Shown: one piece after another, positions 15,455 to 26,810 of the stretch | How the letters are laid out: every line of letters begins with the position of its first letter | How positions within the stretch are numbered: the stretch's first letter is position 1 | Assembly: GCA_947500445.1 (NCBI GenBank) | Contig: CANMSB010000001.1 | Span: 248,001-312,000, forward strand | DNA length: 64,000 nucleotides | Origin: an uncultured Flavobacteriaceae bacterium | GTDB lineage: Bacteria > Bacteroidota > Bacteroidia > Flavobacteriales > Flavobacteriaceae | Direction: 5' to 3' | Translations under genes and position numbers: made by a program | Notes under the pieces: model-generated | Databases searched by the model: none | The model's input: the letters and a program-made list of their open reading frames with translations, nothing else | Told to the model about the DNA's origin: nothing

Positions 15455-15485
15455 TTGCAGGAGCGGTTACGGAAAACTATCTTTG
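15455..15485 (+). promoter_or_regulatory. hisS promoter
   Basis: TTG at 15455-15457, 20 bp, then TATCTTTG at 15478-15485; a full consensus -33/-7 pair. The hisS ATG follows 18 bp later. Confidence 0.75.
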
Positions 15486-15503
15486 TAGTTCAATTAAAAT
15501 CAA

Positions 15504-16886
15504 ATGGCGCAAAAACCAAGTATTCCCAAAGGTACCCGGGACTTCTCACCGGTGGCGGTCGGTAAACGGAACTATATTTTCGATATCGTCAAAAAACACT
15601 TTAGGACCTTTGGTTTTCAGCCAATAGAGACCCCGTCCTTCGAAAATTCCGAAACCTTAATGGGGAAGTATGGGGATGAAGGAGATCGTTTGATCTTTAA
15701 GATTTTGAATTCTGGTGATTTTATCAGTAAGGTCGACGACGTTACCTATAGCTCCAAGAAAAGTAGTTCGCTTACACCAAAAATTTCCGAAAAAGCCCTT
15801 CGCTATGACCTTACCGTACCCTTTGCACGCTATGTGGTCATGCACCAAAATGAGATTGACTTTCCCTTCAAACGGTATCAAATACAACCGGTTTGGAGGG
15901 CCGATCGCCCGCAGAAAGGACGTTTTAGGGAGTTTTATCAATGTGATGCCGATGTGGTCGGCGCCAACTCGTTGCTTCAAGAAGTGGAGCTCGTACAACT
16001 GTACGATGCCGTTTTTACAGACTTGGGGTTGACCGGTACCACCATTAAACTCAACAACCGAAAAATTTTGGCCGGTATCGCGGAAGTGATCGGGGCCAAA
16101 AACAATTTGATCAATTTTACGGTCGCTCTTGACAAGCTCGATAAAATAGGGGCAGAGGGCGTTAAAGCGGAAATGCTGGCCAAAGGAATTACCGAAACGG
16201 CCATTGAAAAAGCGGCTCCCTTATTTTCGTTAAAAGGCTCCAATACCGAGCAATTGTCGATTTTGGCGGAATTTTTGGCAGCTTCTGAAATGGGTTCTAA
16301 AGGCGTTGAAGAACTGGTTTTTATTATCGATGCCATAGCGGCTTTAGAATTGCATTCCGCTAGCCTGGCCATAGACGTCACCCTTGCCCGTGGACTCAAT
16401 TACTATACCGGGGCCATTTTTGAAGTGGCCGCTCCCGAAGGAGTAAAAATGGGGTCTATCGGCGGCGGCGGACGATACGACGACCTTACCGGCATTTTTG
16501 GTTTAAAGGACGTTAGTGGGGTAGGGATATCCTTCGGTTTGGATAGAATATATTTGGTGCTGGAGGAACTGGATCTTTTTCCAAAAGAAATAGACCGCTC
16601 GCTACAAGTGCTCTTTGTGAATTTTGGCGAAAAAGAGGCCCTGGCATCCCTAGGTTTGTTGACCCAACTGAGAGCGGCGGGAATTACGGCCGATATCTAC
16701 CCCTCGTCTTCCAAACTACAAAAACAGTTCAAATTTGCCAACAATCGTAAAGTTCCTTTCGTAGTAACCATTGGTGCTAACGAACTGGCATCCCAAAATC
16801 TTGTGGTCAAAAACATGGAAAACGGCGAACAGACGACTTATGGTTTTAAAGAACTGGACAAGTTGATAGCGCTGTTATTAGGTTAA
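15504..16886 (+). CDS. hisS: Histidyl-tRNA synthetase
   Basis: A 460-residue class II aminoacyl-tRNA synthetase charging tRNA-His. Motif 1 is near FQPIETPSFE, motif 2 is FREFYQCDADVVG, the histidine-A signature is LARGLNYYTG, and motif 3 is VGISFGLDRI. The C-terminal ~90 residues form the anticodon-binding domain (LQVLFVNFGEKEALAS). Length is normal. It has its own promoter and is monocistronic: the next gene is on the other strand. The first residues AQKPSIPKGTRDFSPV fit the family, confirming the ATG at 15504. Confidence 0.97.
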   Translation: MAQKPSIPKGTRDFSPVAVGKRNYIFDIVKKHFRTFGFQPIETPSFENSETLMGKYGDEGDRLIFKILNSGDFISKVDDVTYSSKKSSSLTPKISEKALRYDLTVPFARYVVMHQNEIDFPFKRYQIQPVWRADRPQKGRFREFYQCDADVVGANSLLQEVELVQLYDAVFTDLGLTGTTIKLNNRKILAGIAEVIGAKNNLINFTVALDKLDKIGAEGVKAEMLAKGITETAIEKAAPLFSLKGSNTEQLSILAEFLAASEMGSKGVEELVFIIDAIAALELHSASLAIDVTLARGLNYYTGAIFEVAAPEGVKMGSIGGGGRYDDLTGIFGLKDVSGVGISFGLDRIYLVLEELDLFPKEIDRSLQVLFVNFGEKEALASLGLLTQLRAAGITADIYPSSSKLQKQFKFANNRKVPFVVTIGANELASQNLVVKNMENGEQTTYGFKELDKLIALLLG

Positions 16887-16964
16887 AGCTGTTATTAGGT
16901 TGTATAAATGATTAGTTTTCAATGATGTACGGCGCTGTTGTCCTGTACAACGATACCGCATCAC

Positions 16965-17519
16965 TTAAAGGGGTATGCGTTGCCTCATTGCGGACAAAAC
17001 GGTAGCGTAATAGGCATCGCTATGCGGCACATAGGTATAACCATTGTTGTTTTCCAAGATTTCCCTTTTAAAGTGTTGTACCGGAAGAAACCGTAAGGCC
17101 GCTACTTCGTTCTCTTGCTTTTTTAGTTGGGAAAGGGCAACTTCCAGCGGAAACAGGAAAACATGGTGAAGCTCATTGTCGATCAGTCCTTTAGTAGGCT
17201 TCTTTAGGGATTTAAAAGTGAAGATTTTTTCGAACTGTTCGGCTTCGGCGGTCAAACCGATCTCTTCTTCCATTTCCCGCATGGCGCCGTCAATTACGGT
17301 TTCTCCAGCCCCAATATGTCCGGCAACCGACACGTCCCATAACAATGGAAAGGTATTTTTGTCCTTGCCCCGTTGTTGCAATAAAACATGTCCATCTAAG
17401 GTGTAGCACCAAATATGTACGGTATGGTGGAAAAGACCCAACCGGTGTACCTCCGACTTCAGCTTTGTTTCCCCGGTAGGTGTGCCATCGGTGTCCAAAA
17501 CATCTAAGAGTTCGTCCAT
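16965..17519 (-). CDS. NUDIX hydrolase (YfcD/IPP isomerase-like)
   Basis: A 184-residue NUDIX protein. The Nudix box is complete: GHIGAGE, then seven residues, then REMEEEIGL (residues ~66-88). The N-terminal DELLDVLDTDGTPTGE and HTVHIWCYTLDG, with LWDVSVAGH, resemble the subgroup annotated as YfcD or isopentenyl-diphosphate isomerase-like. These cleave nucleoside diphosphates linked to other moieties; the substrate cannot be told from sequence. It lies downstream of the M42 peptidase on the same strand but behind a terminator, so it is probably expressed separately. Confidence 0.88.
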   Translation of the reverse strand: MDELLDVLDTDGTPTGETKLKSEVHRLGLFHHTVHIWCYTLDGHVLLQQRGKDKNTFPLLWDVSVAGHIGAGETVIDGAMREMEEEIGLTAEAEQFEKIFTFKSLKKPTKGLIDNELHHVFLFPLEVALSQLKKQENEVAALRFLPVQHFKREILENNNGYTYVPHSDAYYATVLSAMRQRIPL

Positions 17520-17549
17520 TGTTCTTTATTAAGGACTTCAACGTTTGAT

Positions 17550-17587
17550 AAAAAAAGTCGCGTACTTCTTTTCGAAAGTAGCGCGAC
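17550..17587 (-). terminator. Intrinsic terminator of the M42 peptidase gene
   Basis: On the minus strand GTCGCG(ct)ACTTTCG and GAAGT(ac)GCGAC pair and are followed by a run of seven T. It ends transcription 30-67 bp after the peptidase stop and before the NUDIX gene. Confidence 0.8.
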
Positions 17588-17616
17588 CTTTTGATTCCAA
17601 TTGCTAGTTAAAAAAA

Positions 17617-18708
17617 TCAGTCTTCGAAATAACTGAATGTTTCCCCTTCCTTTATGGTCAAAAGCGTTTCATAGATCAGCCGGATAACGTTTTCAACATC
17701 GCTACGGTGAACGGTTTCCACCGTAGTATGCATGTATCGCAATGGTAACGATATAAGGGCCGATGCAACGCCGCCATTGCTATATGCAAAGGCATCGGTA
17801 TCGGTTCCGGTCGATCGGGAAGCCGCCATACGCTGAAAAGGAATTTTTTTCGTTTCGGCCGTTTCTATGATACGTTCCCGCAACTTGTTCTGTACTGCCG
17901 GCGCATAGGATATTACCGGTCCCTTGCCCATTTCCGTATGGCCCTGAACCTTTTTATCGATCATGGGCGTGGTGGTATCATGGCATACGTCGGTAACGAT
18001 GGCAACGTCCGGTTTAATGGTCTGTGTGATCATTTCGGCACCCCTTAGGCCAATTTCTTCCTGTACGGAATTGGTAATGTAGAGTCCGAAAGGCAATTTT
18101 TTCTTGTTTTCGTGCAAGAGTCGGGCCACCTCGGCGACCATAAAACCACCGGCACGGTTGTCGATGGCACGACACACGAACTTATCCTTGTTCAACACAT
18201 GAAACTCATCGGGATAGGTGATAACGCAACCGACATGTACGCCCATTTTTTCCACCTCATCCTTATCTTTTGCACCAACGTCGATAAAAATGTTATCGAG
18301 TTTTGGCGGCTCTTCCTTTCCGCTTTTTCGGGTATGTATGGCAGGCCAACCGAACACCCCTTTAACGATGCCTTTTTTGGTATGGATGTTTACCCATTTA
18401 GAGGGAGCGATCTGATGGTCGCTACCGCCATTTCGGATTACATATAACAATCCGTTATCGGTAATATAGTTTACGTACCACGAAATTTCGTCGGAATGTC
18501 CTTCGATGACCACTTTGTATTTTGCATCCGGGTTGATCACTCCAACGGCGGTACCGTAGGTATCGGTAATAAAGGAGTCTACATAAGGTTTCAAATACTT
18601 CATCCAAAGCTTTTGACCCTCCCATTCGTATCCGGTGGGTGCTGCGTTGTTCAGGTATTTTTCAAAAAAATCCAACGATTTTTTGGTAAGCAATTTCTTG
18701 TCGGCCAT
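17617..18708 (-). CDS. M42 family glutamyl/other aminopeptidase
   Basis: A 363-residue metallopeptidase of family M42 (FrvX/TET-like), a cytoplasmic di-zinc aminopeptidase forming large assemblies. Metal-ligand motifs are present: the first His in VIEGHSDEI, Asp in CRAIDNRAGG, the Glu-Glu pair in SVQEEIGLRG, Asp in IVTDVCHD, and the last His in LPLRYMHTTVE. It probably trims peptides left by larger proteases. A TAAGTTTG box lies 19 bp upstream of the start on the minus strand. Confidence 0.93.
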   Translation of the reverse strand: MADKKLLTKKSLDFFEKYLNNAAPTGYEWEGQKLWMKYLKPYVDSFITDTYGTAVGVINPDAKYKVVIEGHSDEISWYVNYITDNGLLYVIRNGGSDHQIAPSKWVNIHTKKGIVKGVFGWPAIHTRKSGKEEPPKLDNIFIDVGAKDKDEVEKMGVHVGCVITYPDEFHVLNKDKFVCRAIDNRAGGFMVAEVARLLHENKKKLPFGLYITNSVQEEIGLRGAEMITQTIKPDVAIVTDVCHDTTTPMIDKKVQGHTEMGKGPVISYAPAVQNKLRERIIETAETKKIPFQRMAASRSTGTDTDAFAYSNGGVASALISLPLRYMHTTVETVHRSDVENVIRLIYETLLTIKEGETFSYFED

Positions 18709-18726
18709 ATGATGTTATTTTAACTA

Positions 18727-18734
18727 CAAACTTA
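18727..18734 (-). promoter_or_regulatory. -7 box of the M42 peptidase gene
   Basis: Minus strand TAAGTTTG, an exact TAnnTTTG match, 18 bp before the ATG at 18708. No clear TTG lies 19-21 bp upstream. Confidence 0.55.
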
Positions 18735-18778
18735 CTAATATTCACGCTGCTTTAATAATATGCCGTATTATTAATCGT

Positions 18779-18786
18779 TACTTTTG
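18779..18786 (+). promoter_or_regulatory. -7 box of the DUF4294 gene
   Basis: TACTTTTG at 18779-18786, exact TAnnTTTG, 26 bp before the ATG at 18813. The intergenic region is shared with the divergent peptidase promoter. Confidence 0.55.
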
Positions 18787-18812
18787 GCAAGGCTTTTGCT
18801 TAACCCAATAAG

Positions 18813-19493
18813 ATGAGAAAACAGTTTGTTTATATAGCGCTATTGTTGTGCTTTGGTTATGGATGGTCGCAGGTAGAAGAGCAACCGATGGATTCGATTA
18901 CCGAGAAAAGAATCATCATAGAGGGCGATTCCATAATTAGGAGCGCTATCGATCTGGGGGAAGTATATGTGTTCGGAAAATTGAAGTTCGATAACTACAA
19001 AGCCAAATTACGGTATTACATTTTACGCCGGAAAACCATAAAAGTATATCCTTACGCAAAAATGGCGGCGGAACGTTTGGTAGAATTGAACGACAGTATC
19101 GATAAGATCAAAAAGAAACGACGACGAAAGAAATACACCAAAAAAATTCAAAAATACATCGAGGAGGAGTTTTCGGCAGAACTAAAAAAACTGACCCGTA
19201 CCGAAGGGCAGATTTTGGTAAAACTGATACACCGACAAACGGGGACCACCGCTTTTGATCTGGTAAAGGAACTGCGTAGCGGTTGGCGGGCATTTTGGTA
19301 CAATACCACGGCAAAAATGTTCAATATCAGTATCAAGGAAGAGTTTCATCCGGAGGCGGTACGCGAAGATTATCTGATCGAGGATATTTTACAGCGTGCC
19401 TTTGCCGCGGAACGATTGGAACGTCAGGAAAGCGTGCTGGATTTTGACTACGCCACCCTCACCGACAAATGGAGGACCCCAAAGAAAAAATAG
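18813..19493 (+). CDS. DUF4294 family exported protein
   Basis: A 226-residue protein with a signal peptide (residues 1-20, ending GYGWSQ) followed by a DUF4294 domain: LGEVYVFGKLKFDNYKAKLR, TIKVYPYAKMAAERL, a very basic patch KKKRRRKKYTKK, and LKKLTRTEGQILVKLIHRQTG...ELRSGWRAFWYN. DUF4294 is restricted to Bacteroidota and of unknown function; the conserved Arg/Tyr-rich core suggests an enzyme or nucleic-acid binder but this is not shown. It is monocistronic, with its own promoter. Confidence 0.85.
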   Translation: MRKQFVYIALLLCFGYGWSQVEEQPMDSITEKRIIIEGDSIIRSAIDLGEVYVFGKLKFDNYKAKLRYYILRRKTIKVYPYAKMAAERLVELNDSIDKIKKKRRRKKYTKKIQKYIEEEFSAELKKLTRTEGQILVKLIHRQTGTTAFDLVKELRSGWRAFWYNTTAKMFNISIKEEFHPEAVREDYLIEDILQRAFAAERLERQESVLDFDYATLTDKWRTPKKK

Positions 19494-19570
19494 CCTGATA
19501 ACTACATAACGGCTGGGGTATTTGTCGAACTTGAATTGAAGTTGTCGGTATTGACAGCTGGAAAATGGCG

Positions 19571-19816
19571 TTATTCCTTATGGGAAGCAGTGCCTTTTTT
19601 ACCAAAAAAAGCGTCGACCACCGTTTTTACGGCCCGAAACCCCATTACAACGGCCGCTATCGCCAAAATAAAACCGAGGATCAATACCGGATAGTACAAG
19701 GGGTGTCCTTGATTTTTAAAGGCTTGATAGATTGTGAAAGGGGCGGTAAAGCACAGCGCTACGGTATATCCAAAAAATTTGATTCCCCGTAATAGCTGAT
19801 CTCGATCGGTTCTCAT
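19571..19816 (-). CDS. Small two-helix membrane protein, DUF6095-like
   Basis: An 81-residue protein starting MRTDRDQLLRGIKFFG, with two hydrophobic segments (about residues 10-33 and 42-65) separated by FKNQGHPLYYPV. The N-terminal RTDRDQL and the NQGHPLYY loop fit the DUF6095 family of Flavobacteriia. A longer reading starts at 19852. However, the sequence TACTTTTG inside that extension looks like a -7 box, so the ATG at 19816 is preferred. Function is unknown. It is convergent with the DUF4294 gene and divergent from the glycerate kinase gene. Confidence 0.7.
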   Translation of the reverse strand: MRTDRDQLLRGIKFFGYTVALCFTAPFTIYQAFKNQGHPLYYPVLILGFILAIAAVVMGFRAVKTVVDAFFGKKGTASHKE

Positions 19817-19873
19817 ATGTTCGCTTTCTGCTTCACTTTCAAAAGTAACCATTAAGCCCTATATTTCCGTATA

Positions 19874-19899
19874 ATACCATTTCAAAGTTAACATAGTAT
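19874..19899. repeat. Interspersed 26-bp inverted repeat
   Basis: ATACCATTT at 19874-19882 and ACATAGTAT at 19891-19899 surround the spacer CAAAGTTA. The left arm is perfect; the right arm has two changes against AAATGGTAT. It lies between the divergent DUF6095 and glycerate kinase genes, 19 bp before the kinase start, where it could act as an operator. Confidence 0.55.
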
Positions 19900-19917
19900 A
19901 ATTATAAAATTAATCAA

Positions 19918-21063
19918 ATGGATGGTTCGATACGCTTTTTGTTGGCTCCCGATAAATTTAAGGGTTCTTTGACCGCTATGGAGGTCGTTTCTGCCGTAGC
20001 CCGAGGCTTAAAGACGTCCCATGGGGAGTTAGAGGTGCATACGATCAGTGCGTCCGACGGTGGGGACGGTTTTCTAACGGCCATCGCGGAACAACTTACC
20101 GTGGAAAGGATAGGGACAAAAACCGTTGATCCCCTTGGTAGGACCATCGATACCTATTATCTGTGGCATGCAGCCCATAAAACGGCCTATATCGAGTTGG
20201 CCAATTCCGCTGGGTTGGAGCTTTTATCCGACACGGAGAAAAGTGCGCTGACAACGACCACAAAAGGGACGGGAGAGCAGATCAAACACGCCCTTACCGA
20301 AGGGGCCGAAAAAATTTATGTCGGCCTGGGCGGCAGTGCCACCAATGATGCCGGTATGGGAATCGCAAGTTGTTTCGGTTATCGATTTTTGGATGCCAAG
20401 GGAACCCCTTTGGCACCCATAGGGTCCAATCTTGGGCAAATAGCACAAATTGTCGTTCCCCAGGCGTTTGCAACACCCAATAATGTAGCGGTTTTTGCCG
20501 TAAACGACGTGAACAATCCATTGTATGGCCCCACCGGGGCCGCTTATACATATGCGGCACAGAAAGGGGCCGATACAGCGGAAATAGAACAGTTGGATTT
20601 GGGACTGCACCATTTTAGCAAAGTGGCGAAGGCCTGTCTGCATACGGATTTTTCGGAGGTAAAGGGAGCTGGTGCAGCCGGTGGAACGGCATATGGACTG
20701 CAAACTTTTTTAGGCGCCGTTTCCATATCGGGAACCGACTTTATGCTTCAGCTTACCGAAACGGAAAAGTTGTTGGAATCGAAACGGTTCGACTATATTA
20801 TTACCGGTGAGGGAAAATTCGATTTGCAAACCTTACACGGGAAATGGATCAAGGGAATGGTCGATCTTGGTAAAAAGTTCAATGTTCCCGTAATCGCTAT
20901 TTGTGGTGTTTCCGATTTGGCGGAAACGGAATGGAGAAAAATGGGTTTGCATGAGGTACTGCAAGTGAAAACACCGGACATGACCGTTGCCTATAGCATG
21001 CAGCATGCCGAACGGTTGGTTTCGGAACGGATTCAAAATTATTTCGACACCACAGTCTATTAA
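19918..21063 (+). CDS. glxK: Glycerate kinase (GlxK/GarK family)
   Basis: A 381-residue glycerate 2-kinase of the GckA/GlxK type. Signature stretches: LLAPDKFKGSLTAMEV at the N-terminus, SASDGGDGFL, the GLGGSATNDAGMG loop, VNDVNNPLYGPTGAA, KGAGAAGGTAYGL and IITGEGKFDLQTLHGK. It phosphorylates D-glycerate to 2-phosphoglycerate, feeding glyoxylate- or tartronate-derived carbon into glycolysis. No other glyoxylate-pathway genes are adjacent. It is convergent with the DUF4249 gene. Confidence 0.95.
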   Translation: MDGSIRFLLAPDKFKGSLTAMEVVSAVARGLKTSHGELEVHTISASDGGDGFLTAIAEQLTVERIGTKTVDPLGRTIDTYYLWHAAHKTAYIELANSAGLELLSDTEKSALTTTTKGTGEQIKHALTEGAEKIYVGLGGSATNDAGMGIASCFGYRFLDAKGTPLAPIGSNLGQIAQIVVPQAFATPNNVAVFAVNDVNNPLYGPTGAAYTYAAQKGADTAEIEQLDLGLHHFSKVAKACLHTDFSEVKGAGAAGGTAYGLQTFLGAVSISGTDFMLQLTETEKLLESKRFDYIITGEGKFDLQTLHGKWIKGMVDLGKKFNVPVIAICGVSDLAETEWRKMGLHEVLQVKTPDMTVAYSMQHAERLVSERIQNYFDTTVY

Positions 21064-21094
21064 CGTATTCCGAATGCCCTTAAGGCTTATTATA

Positions 21095-21110
21095 ATACCA
21101 GAAATGGTAT
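21095..21110. repeat. Short ATACCA/AAATGGTAT repeat copy
   Basis: ATACCAG-AAATGGTAT at 21095-21110, followed by AACACC, lies between the convergent glycerate kinase and DUF4249 genes. A near-identical copy (ACACCAG-AAATGGTAT) is at 35589-35604. Confidence 0.5.
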
Positions 21111-21128
21111 AACACCCGACTTTTAAGT

Positions 21129-21983
21129 TTACTCGATCAACAGGTCTTGTGTAAAGGTTTGGCTTATGGCAAAGTAGCCCAACGCGAAATTATCCACATC
21201 CTCGGAAGCGTTCGGAGTCCCGCTATTGGTAACGTTGACCACATTGCCCCTTACCGTTGCAGAAGGGGTTTGAAACGGACCTTGGGCACCGCCATCCGAT
21301 TGGGCAATAAGTTGATTCATATAGTTATAAAACCCCCTGTCGGCGCCTAAAATTTCCACGGTGATTTCCATACCGGGTGCAACACCATCATCATAAAAAT
21401 AGGAAAATTCGAAGGTCTGCCCTTGATAAAATTCGTCTTCACTGACCAAATACTCGTTAAAATCAAAATCGAAAACATAAAAATTATCGGTTTGTATATC
21501 GTCGGTAAAGGCGATGACCACTTCGGTTTCCTCCTCACTGAACAGATTACCGTCACCTTGGCTCAGTCGGTCTATGGGAGCGGCAGGGGCAAAGGCGGTC
21601 GTGGCCAAATAACGTTGCCCTTCATGCGAAATGGAGAGGCTTACGGTTCCTTGCGTAAAAAAATCGGTCGCTTTGTTACCTTCATAAAGACCGGGAGCTA
21701 TTTCATTAAGAAGAAGGGTATTGGAGTCTTCCGGACCTTGGGGAACGTAATCCGGGTTGGTCATAACAATGGATTCCAAACTTGTGGGAACGACATCACC
21801 GAAAAAAGAACTGGTTAAACTTGCCCTTACCTGAACGGTCTGCGAGGCGGCTGTGGTATCGTTCAAGCGCAACAAGGCATCAATGGACAATCGCGGGGGT
21901 TCGCTTGGAACATCGACATCGATTACATCCTCGCACGATATGCCCGCCAAAACAATGCAAAAAAGTATGGCATAAACTCTCAT
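21129..21983 (-). CDS. DUF4249 family lipoprotein
   Basis: A 284-residue exported lipoprotein: the signal sequence ends in the lipobox AGISC, giving Cys17 as the lipid-modified residue. The mature part is acidic (CEDVIDVDVPSEPPRLSIDALL), a pattern typical of DUF4249, with FVFDFDFNEYL and C-terminal ALGYFAISQTF. DUF4249 proteins are almost always encoded next to a TonB-dependent receptor, as here (4 bp after its stop). They are thought to be surface or periplasmic partners of the receptor; no ligand is known. Confidence 0.9.
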   Translation of the reverse strand: MRVYAILFCIVLAGISCEDVIDVDVPSEPPRLSIDALLRLNDTTAASQTVQVRASLTSSFFGDVVPTSLESIVMTNPDYVPQGPEDSNTLLLNEIAPGLYEGNKATDFFTQGTVSLSISHEGQRYLATTAFAPAAPIDRLSQGDGNLFSEEETEVVIAFTDDIQTDNFYVFDFDFNEYLVSEDEFYQGQTFEFSYFYDDGVAPGMEITVEILGADRGFYNYMNQLIAQSDGGAQGPFQTPSATVRGNVVNVTNSGTPNASEDVDNFALGYFAISQTFTQDLLIE

Positions 21984-21987
21984 GGCC

Positions 21988-24363
21988 TTAAAATTTAAAG
22001 TTATAGGTTACTGCGGGTACAACACCAAAAATAGAGGTCCGAACGGCCTCATTGTTTCCGGTATCCTGATTTCTTCTAAAATTTATGGAAGCGGCATTTC
22101 TTCTATTGTACAAATTATAGATACTGAATACCCATTCCGTTTTCCATTTTCGGCCCTCATTTTTTTTCGGCCGCAAGGTTGCCGCCACATCCACCCGATG
22201 ATAGTCGGGTAAGCGCTCTTGGTTCCGAAGTCCAAAATACGGCACCGTTAACCCCTGAAACTCGAACTGACCTACCGGATAGTTGGTGGGCTGCCCGGTC
22301 TGATAGACAAAGTTGGCGTTGAAATTCCATTTTTTGTTCAACTCATAGTTTCCGTAAAAGGAAAAATCATGGGTCTTGTCATAGGGTGTACTGTACCACT
22401 CCCCAAAATTGATCCCGGGTTCCGATGCGACCCTTCCGGGCGTTCGTTGTTCCGAACGGGACAGCGTATAGGCAAACCACCCTTGGAAGGCCCCTTCATT
22501 TTTTCGGAGCAGGAACTCAAGGCCGTAAGCTCTTGCCTCTCCGTTCAAAATGACCTGTTCAATGGCATCGTTCGCAATGAGGTTCGCACCATCGATGTAG
22601 TCGATCCTGTTCTGTATGTCCTTATAGAAAACCTCGGTTTCCAGGCTGTAGTCGCCGTTCTTTACATTTTGAAAATAGCCAAGGGCATATTGATCCAGGA
22701 GTTGGGGCTCAATGAACGGTCCGCTCGGTGTCCAAACGTCCAATGGGGTAGGGGAACTGGTATTGGATAGCAGATGGAGGTATTGCGCCAATCGGGTATA
22801 GCTCGATTTTATGGAACTGTTCGCGCCAAACGCATACGATAGCGAAACCCTAGGTTCCAAATTGGAAAAGGAGCTCAGGGTTTCCGATCTATCCGAAGAA
22901 ACCGTTGCGGTGGGTTCCGCTTCTTGGTACACCCTTAACAAAGGATCGAACCTTACGGGAACATCATTCTCGTAGGTAAAAAGTTCGTCTTGTCCAAAAC
23001 GGATAAAATGGCTGAAACGCAGACCGTACTGCACACTGAAATTTTCGGTAATATCATGCTCCACATCAATATAAGCTGCCGTTTCATTGGCATATTTTTT
23101 GGTCAGCTGCGATTCAACGATTCCCGACTCCGGGTTACTGGGTTCGATTTTTCCGGGATTGAAAACGTAATAGACGTTGTTGAGTCCGTAGTTGATCTGT
23201 AATTTATCGTTCAGATAGTGTTTGAGGTCGTATTTCAGATTAAAGTTCCGAATGCCGGAGTTCCAATCGAAACCGACAAAATCGAGCTTTAGCCCATAAT
23301 AATAATCGGAATAGATGAGCGAAAGATTGGAAAAAAGTTTATCCGAAAATAGGTGGTTCCATCGAAAATTGCCCACGGCGTTCCCATAGGTGTTCACAAA
23401 ACTATCGCTGATACCGAACACGTCCCTACCGAAATAACCGGAGAGGTAGATGCTGTTGCGCTCATTGATGTTGTAGTTGAGTTTGGTGTTCAGGTCATAG
23501 AAGTAAGCGGTATTGTCCTGATCGAACAAGGGAAGAAAGAGATGCGCGTACGAACCACGGCCACCGACCAAAAAAGCCGCTTTATCCTTGATCAAGGGGC
23601 CCTCTACCAACAACCTGCTCGCCACGGCACCGATACCGCCGTTCATATGGAACTCCTTGCTGTTCCCTTCCTTTTGAAAGATATCCAGAACCGAGGATAC
23701 CCGGCCGCCGTACCGTGAAGGGATTCCTCCCTTGTAGAGTTTGATATCTTTTATCGCATCCGGATTGAAAACCGAAAAAAAGCCGAAAAGGTGTGAGGAG
23801 TTGAAAATAATGGCTTCATCGAGCAAAATCAAATTTTGGTCCACCGCACCGCCACGTACGTTAAAACCCGAAGCGCCTTCACCGGCGTTGGTAACCCCGG
23901 GCAACAGCAGAATGGACTTAATGACATCGGCTTCCCCTAAAATGACGGGTATTTTTTTAATGGTTTCCGTGGAAAGGGCGTTCACGCTCATTTGGGGCGT
24001 ACGTATATCCATTTTTTCGACATCTTCGGTAACCACGACCTCGCTGAGCTGTTCGGCTTCCTCGGTCATTTGAAAATTGATTTTCTGATTTTCGGAGAGC
24101 TGTACTTCCCGTACCACATCCTTAAAACCCAAATAGCTGACCACTACTTTGTAGGCACCTTCGGGAAGCGTGATGGAGTAAAAGCCATACTCATTGGTCG
24201 TAACGCCGGTACGCAGATCGGGCACCGCAATGGTGACGCCTATGAGGGTTTCGTTACTCGATTCCTCCGTAACCGTTCCGCTGATCGTATATTTTTGGGC
24301 GTGTCCGGCATAGCACACTAAACTATAGGCCAGGAATAATAGCCATTTTTGCGGTAAGGTCAT
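21988..24363 (-). CDS. TonB-dependent receptor with carboxypeptidase-regulatory-like domain
   Basis: A 791-residue outer membrane receptor. Signal peptide (1-22), CarboxypepD_reg-like domain (~25-110: ISGTVTEESSNETLIGVTIA), plug domain (~120-230) with LPGVTNAGEGASGFNVRGGAVDQNLILLDEA, then a beta-barrel ending VVPAVTYNFKF, an aromatic C-terminal strand. It is the first gene of a two-gene operon with the DUF4249 lipoprotein. It resembles receptors paired with DUF4249 rather than SusC, because no SusD-like gene follows. The substrate cannot be inferred. Confidence 0.92.
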   Translation of the reverse strand: MTLPQKWLLFLAYSLVCYAGHAQKYTISGTVTEESSNETLIGVTIAVPDLRTGVTTNEYGFYSITLPEGAYKVVVSYLGFKDVVREVQLSENQKINFQMTEEAEQLSEVVVTEDVEKMDIRTPQMSVNALSTETIKKIPVILGEADVIKSILLLPGVTNAGEGASGFNVRGGAVDQNLILLDEAIIFNSSHLFGFFSVFNPDAIKDIKLYKGGIPSRYGGRVSSVLDIFQKEGNSKEFHMNGGIGAVASRLLVEGPLIKDKAAFLVGGRGSYAHLFLPLFDQDNTAYFYDLNTKLNYNINERNSIYLSGYFGRDVFGISDSFVNTYGNAVGNFRWNHLFSDKLFSNLSLIYSDYYYGLKLDFVGFDWNSGIRNFNLKYDLKHYLNDKLQINYGLNNVYYVFNPGKIEPSNPESGIVESQLTKKYANETAAYIDVEHDITENFSVQYGLRFSHFIRFGQDELFTYENDVPVRFDPLLRVYQEAEPTATVSSDRSETLSSFSNLEPRVSLSYAFGANSSIKSSYTRLAQYLHLLSNTSSPTPLDVWTPSGPFIEPQLLDQYALGYFQNVKNGDYSLETEVFYKDIQNRIDYIDGANLIANDAIEQVILNGEARAYGLEFLLRKNEGAFQGWFAYTLSRSEQRTPGRVASEPGINFGEWYSTPYDKTHDFSFYGNYELNKKWNFNANFVYQTGQPTNYPVGQFEFQGLTVPYFGLRNQERLPDYHRVDVAATLRPKKNEGRKWKTEWVFSIYNLYNRRNAASINFRRNQDTGNNEAVRTSIFGVVPAVTYNFKF

Positions 24364-24503
24364 CCGATTTTTTTTTATAAAAATAAGTACGATAGCTAGC
24401 CAATTTCAAAGCTTAACATTTTTTTGGGAGAACGGACAAGGCTATTTTTCGCTTTCGGTGCATTGCAGTAAAACGGACGAAACGATTTTTGCTAGCCCTA
24501 CAT

Positions 24504-24533
24504 AAAAAAAGCCCATTACGGAGGTAATGGGCT
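24504..24533 (-). terminator. Intrinsic terminator of the isocitrate dehydrogenase gene
   Basis: GCCCATTAC and GTAATGGGC form a perfect 9-bp stem with a GGAG loop. On the minus strand it is followed by seven T. It is 20 bp downstream of the icd stop. Confidence 0.9.
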
Positions 24534-24553
24534 TTATACTGCTGTTGTTTTAA

Positions 24554-26776
<2,223 letters not shown>

Positions 26777-26802
26777 TTATTGGAGTTTTACTTTAAGCGG
26801 AG

Positions 26803-26810
26803 CAAATATA
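26803..26810 (-). promoter_or_regulatory. -7 box of the isocitrate dehydrogenase gene
   Basis: Minus strand TATATTTG at 26810-26803, exact TAnnTTTG, 29 bp before the ATG at 26773. No TTG at the usual upstream distance. Confidence 0.55.
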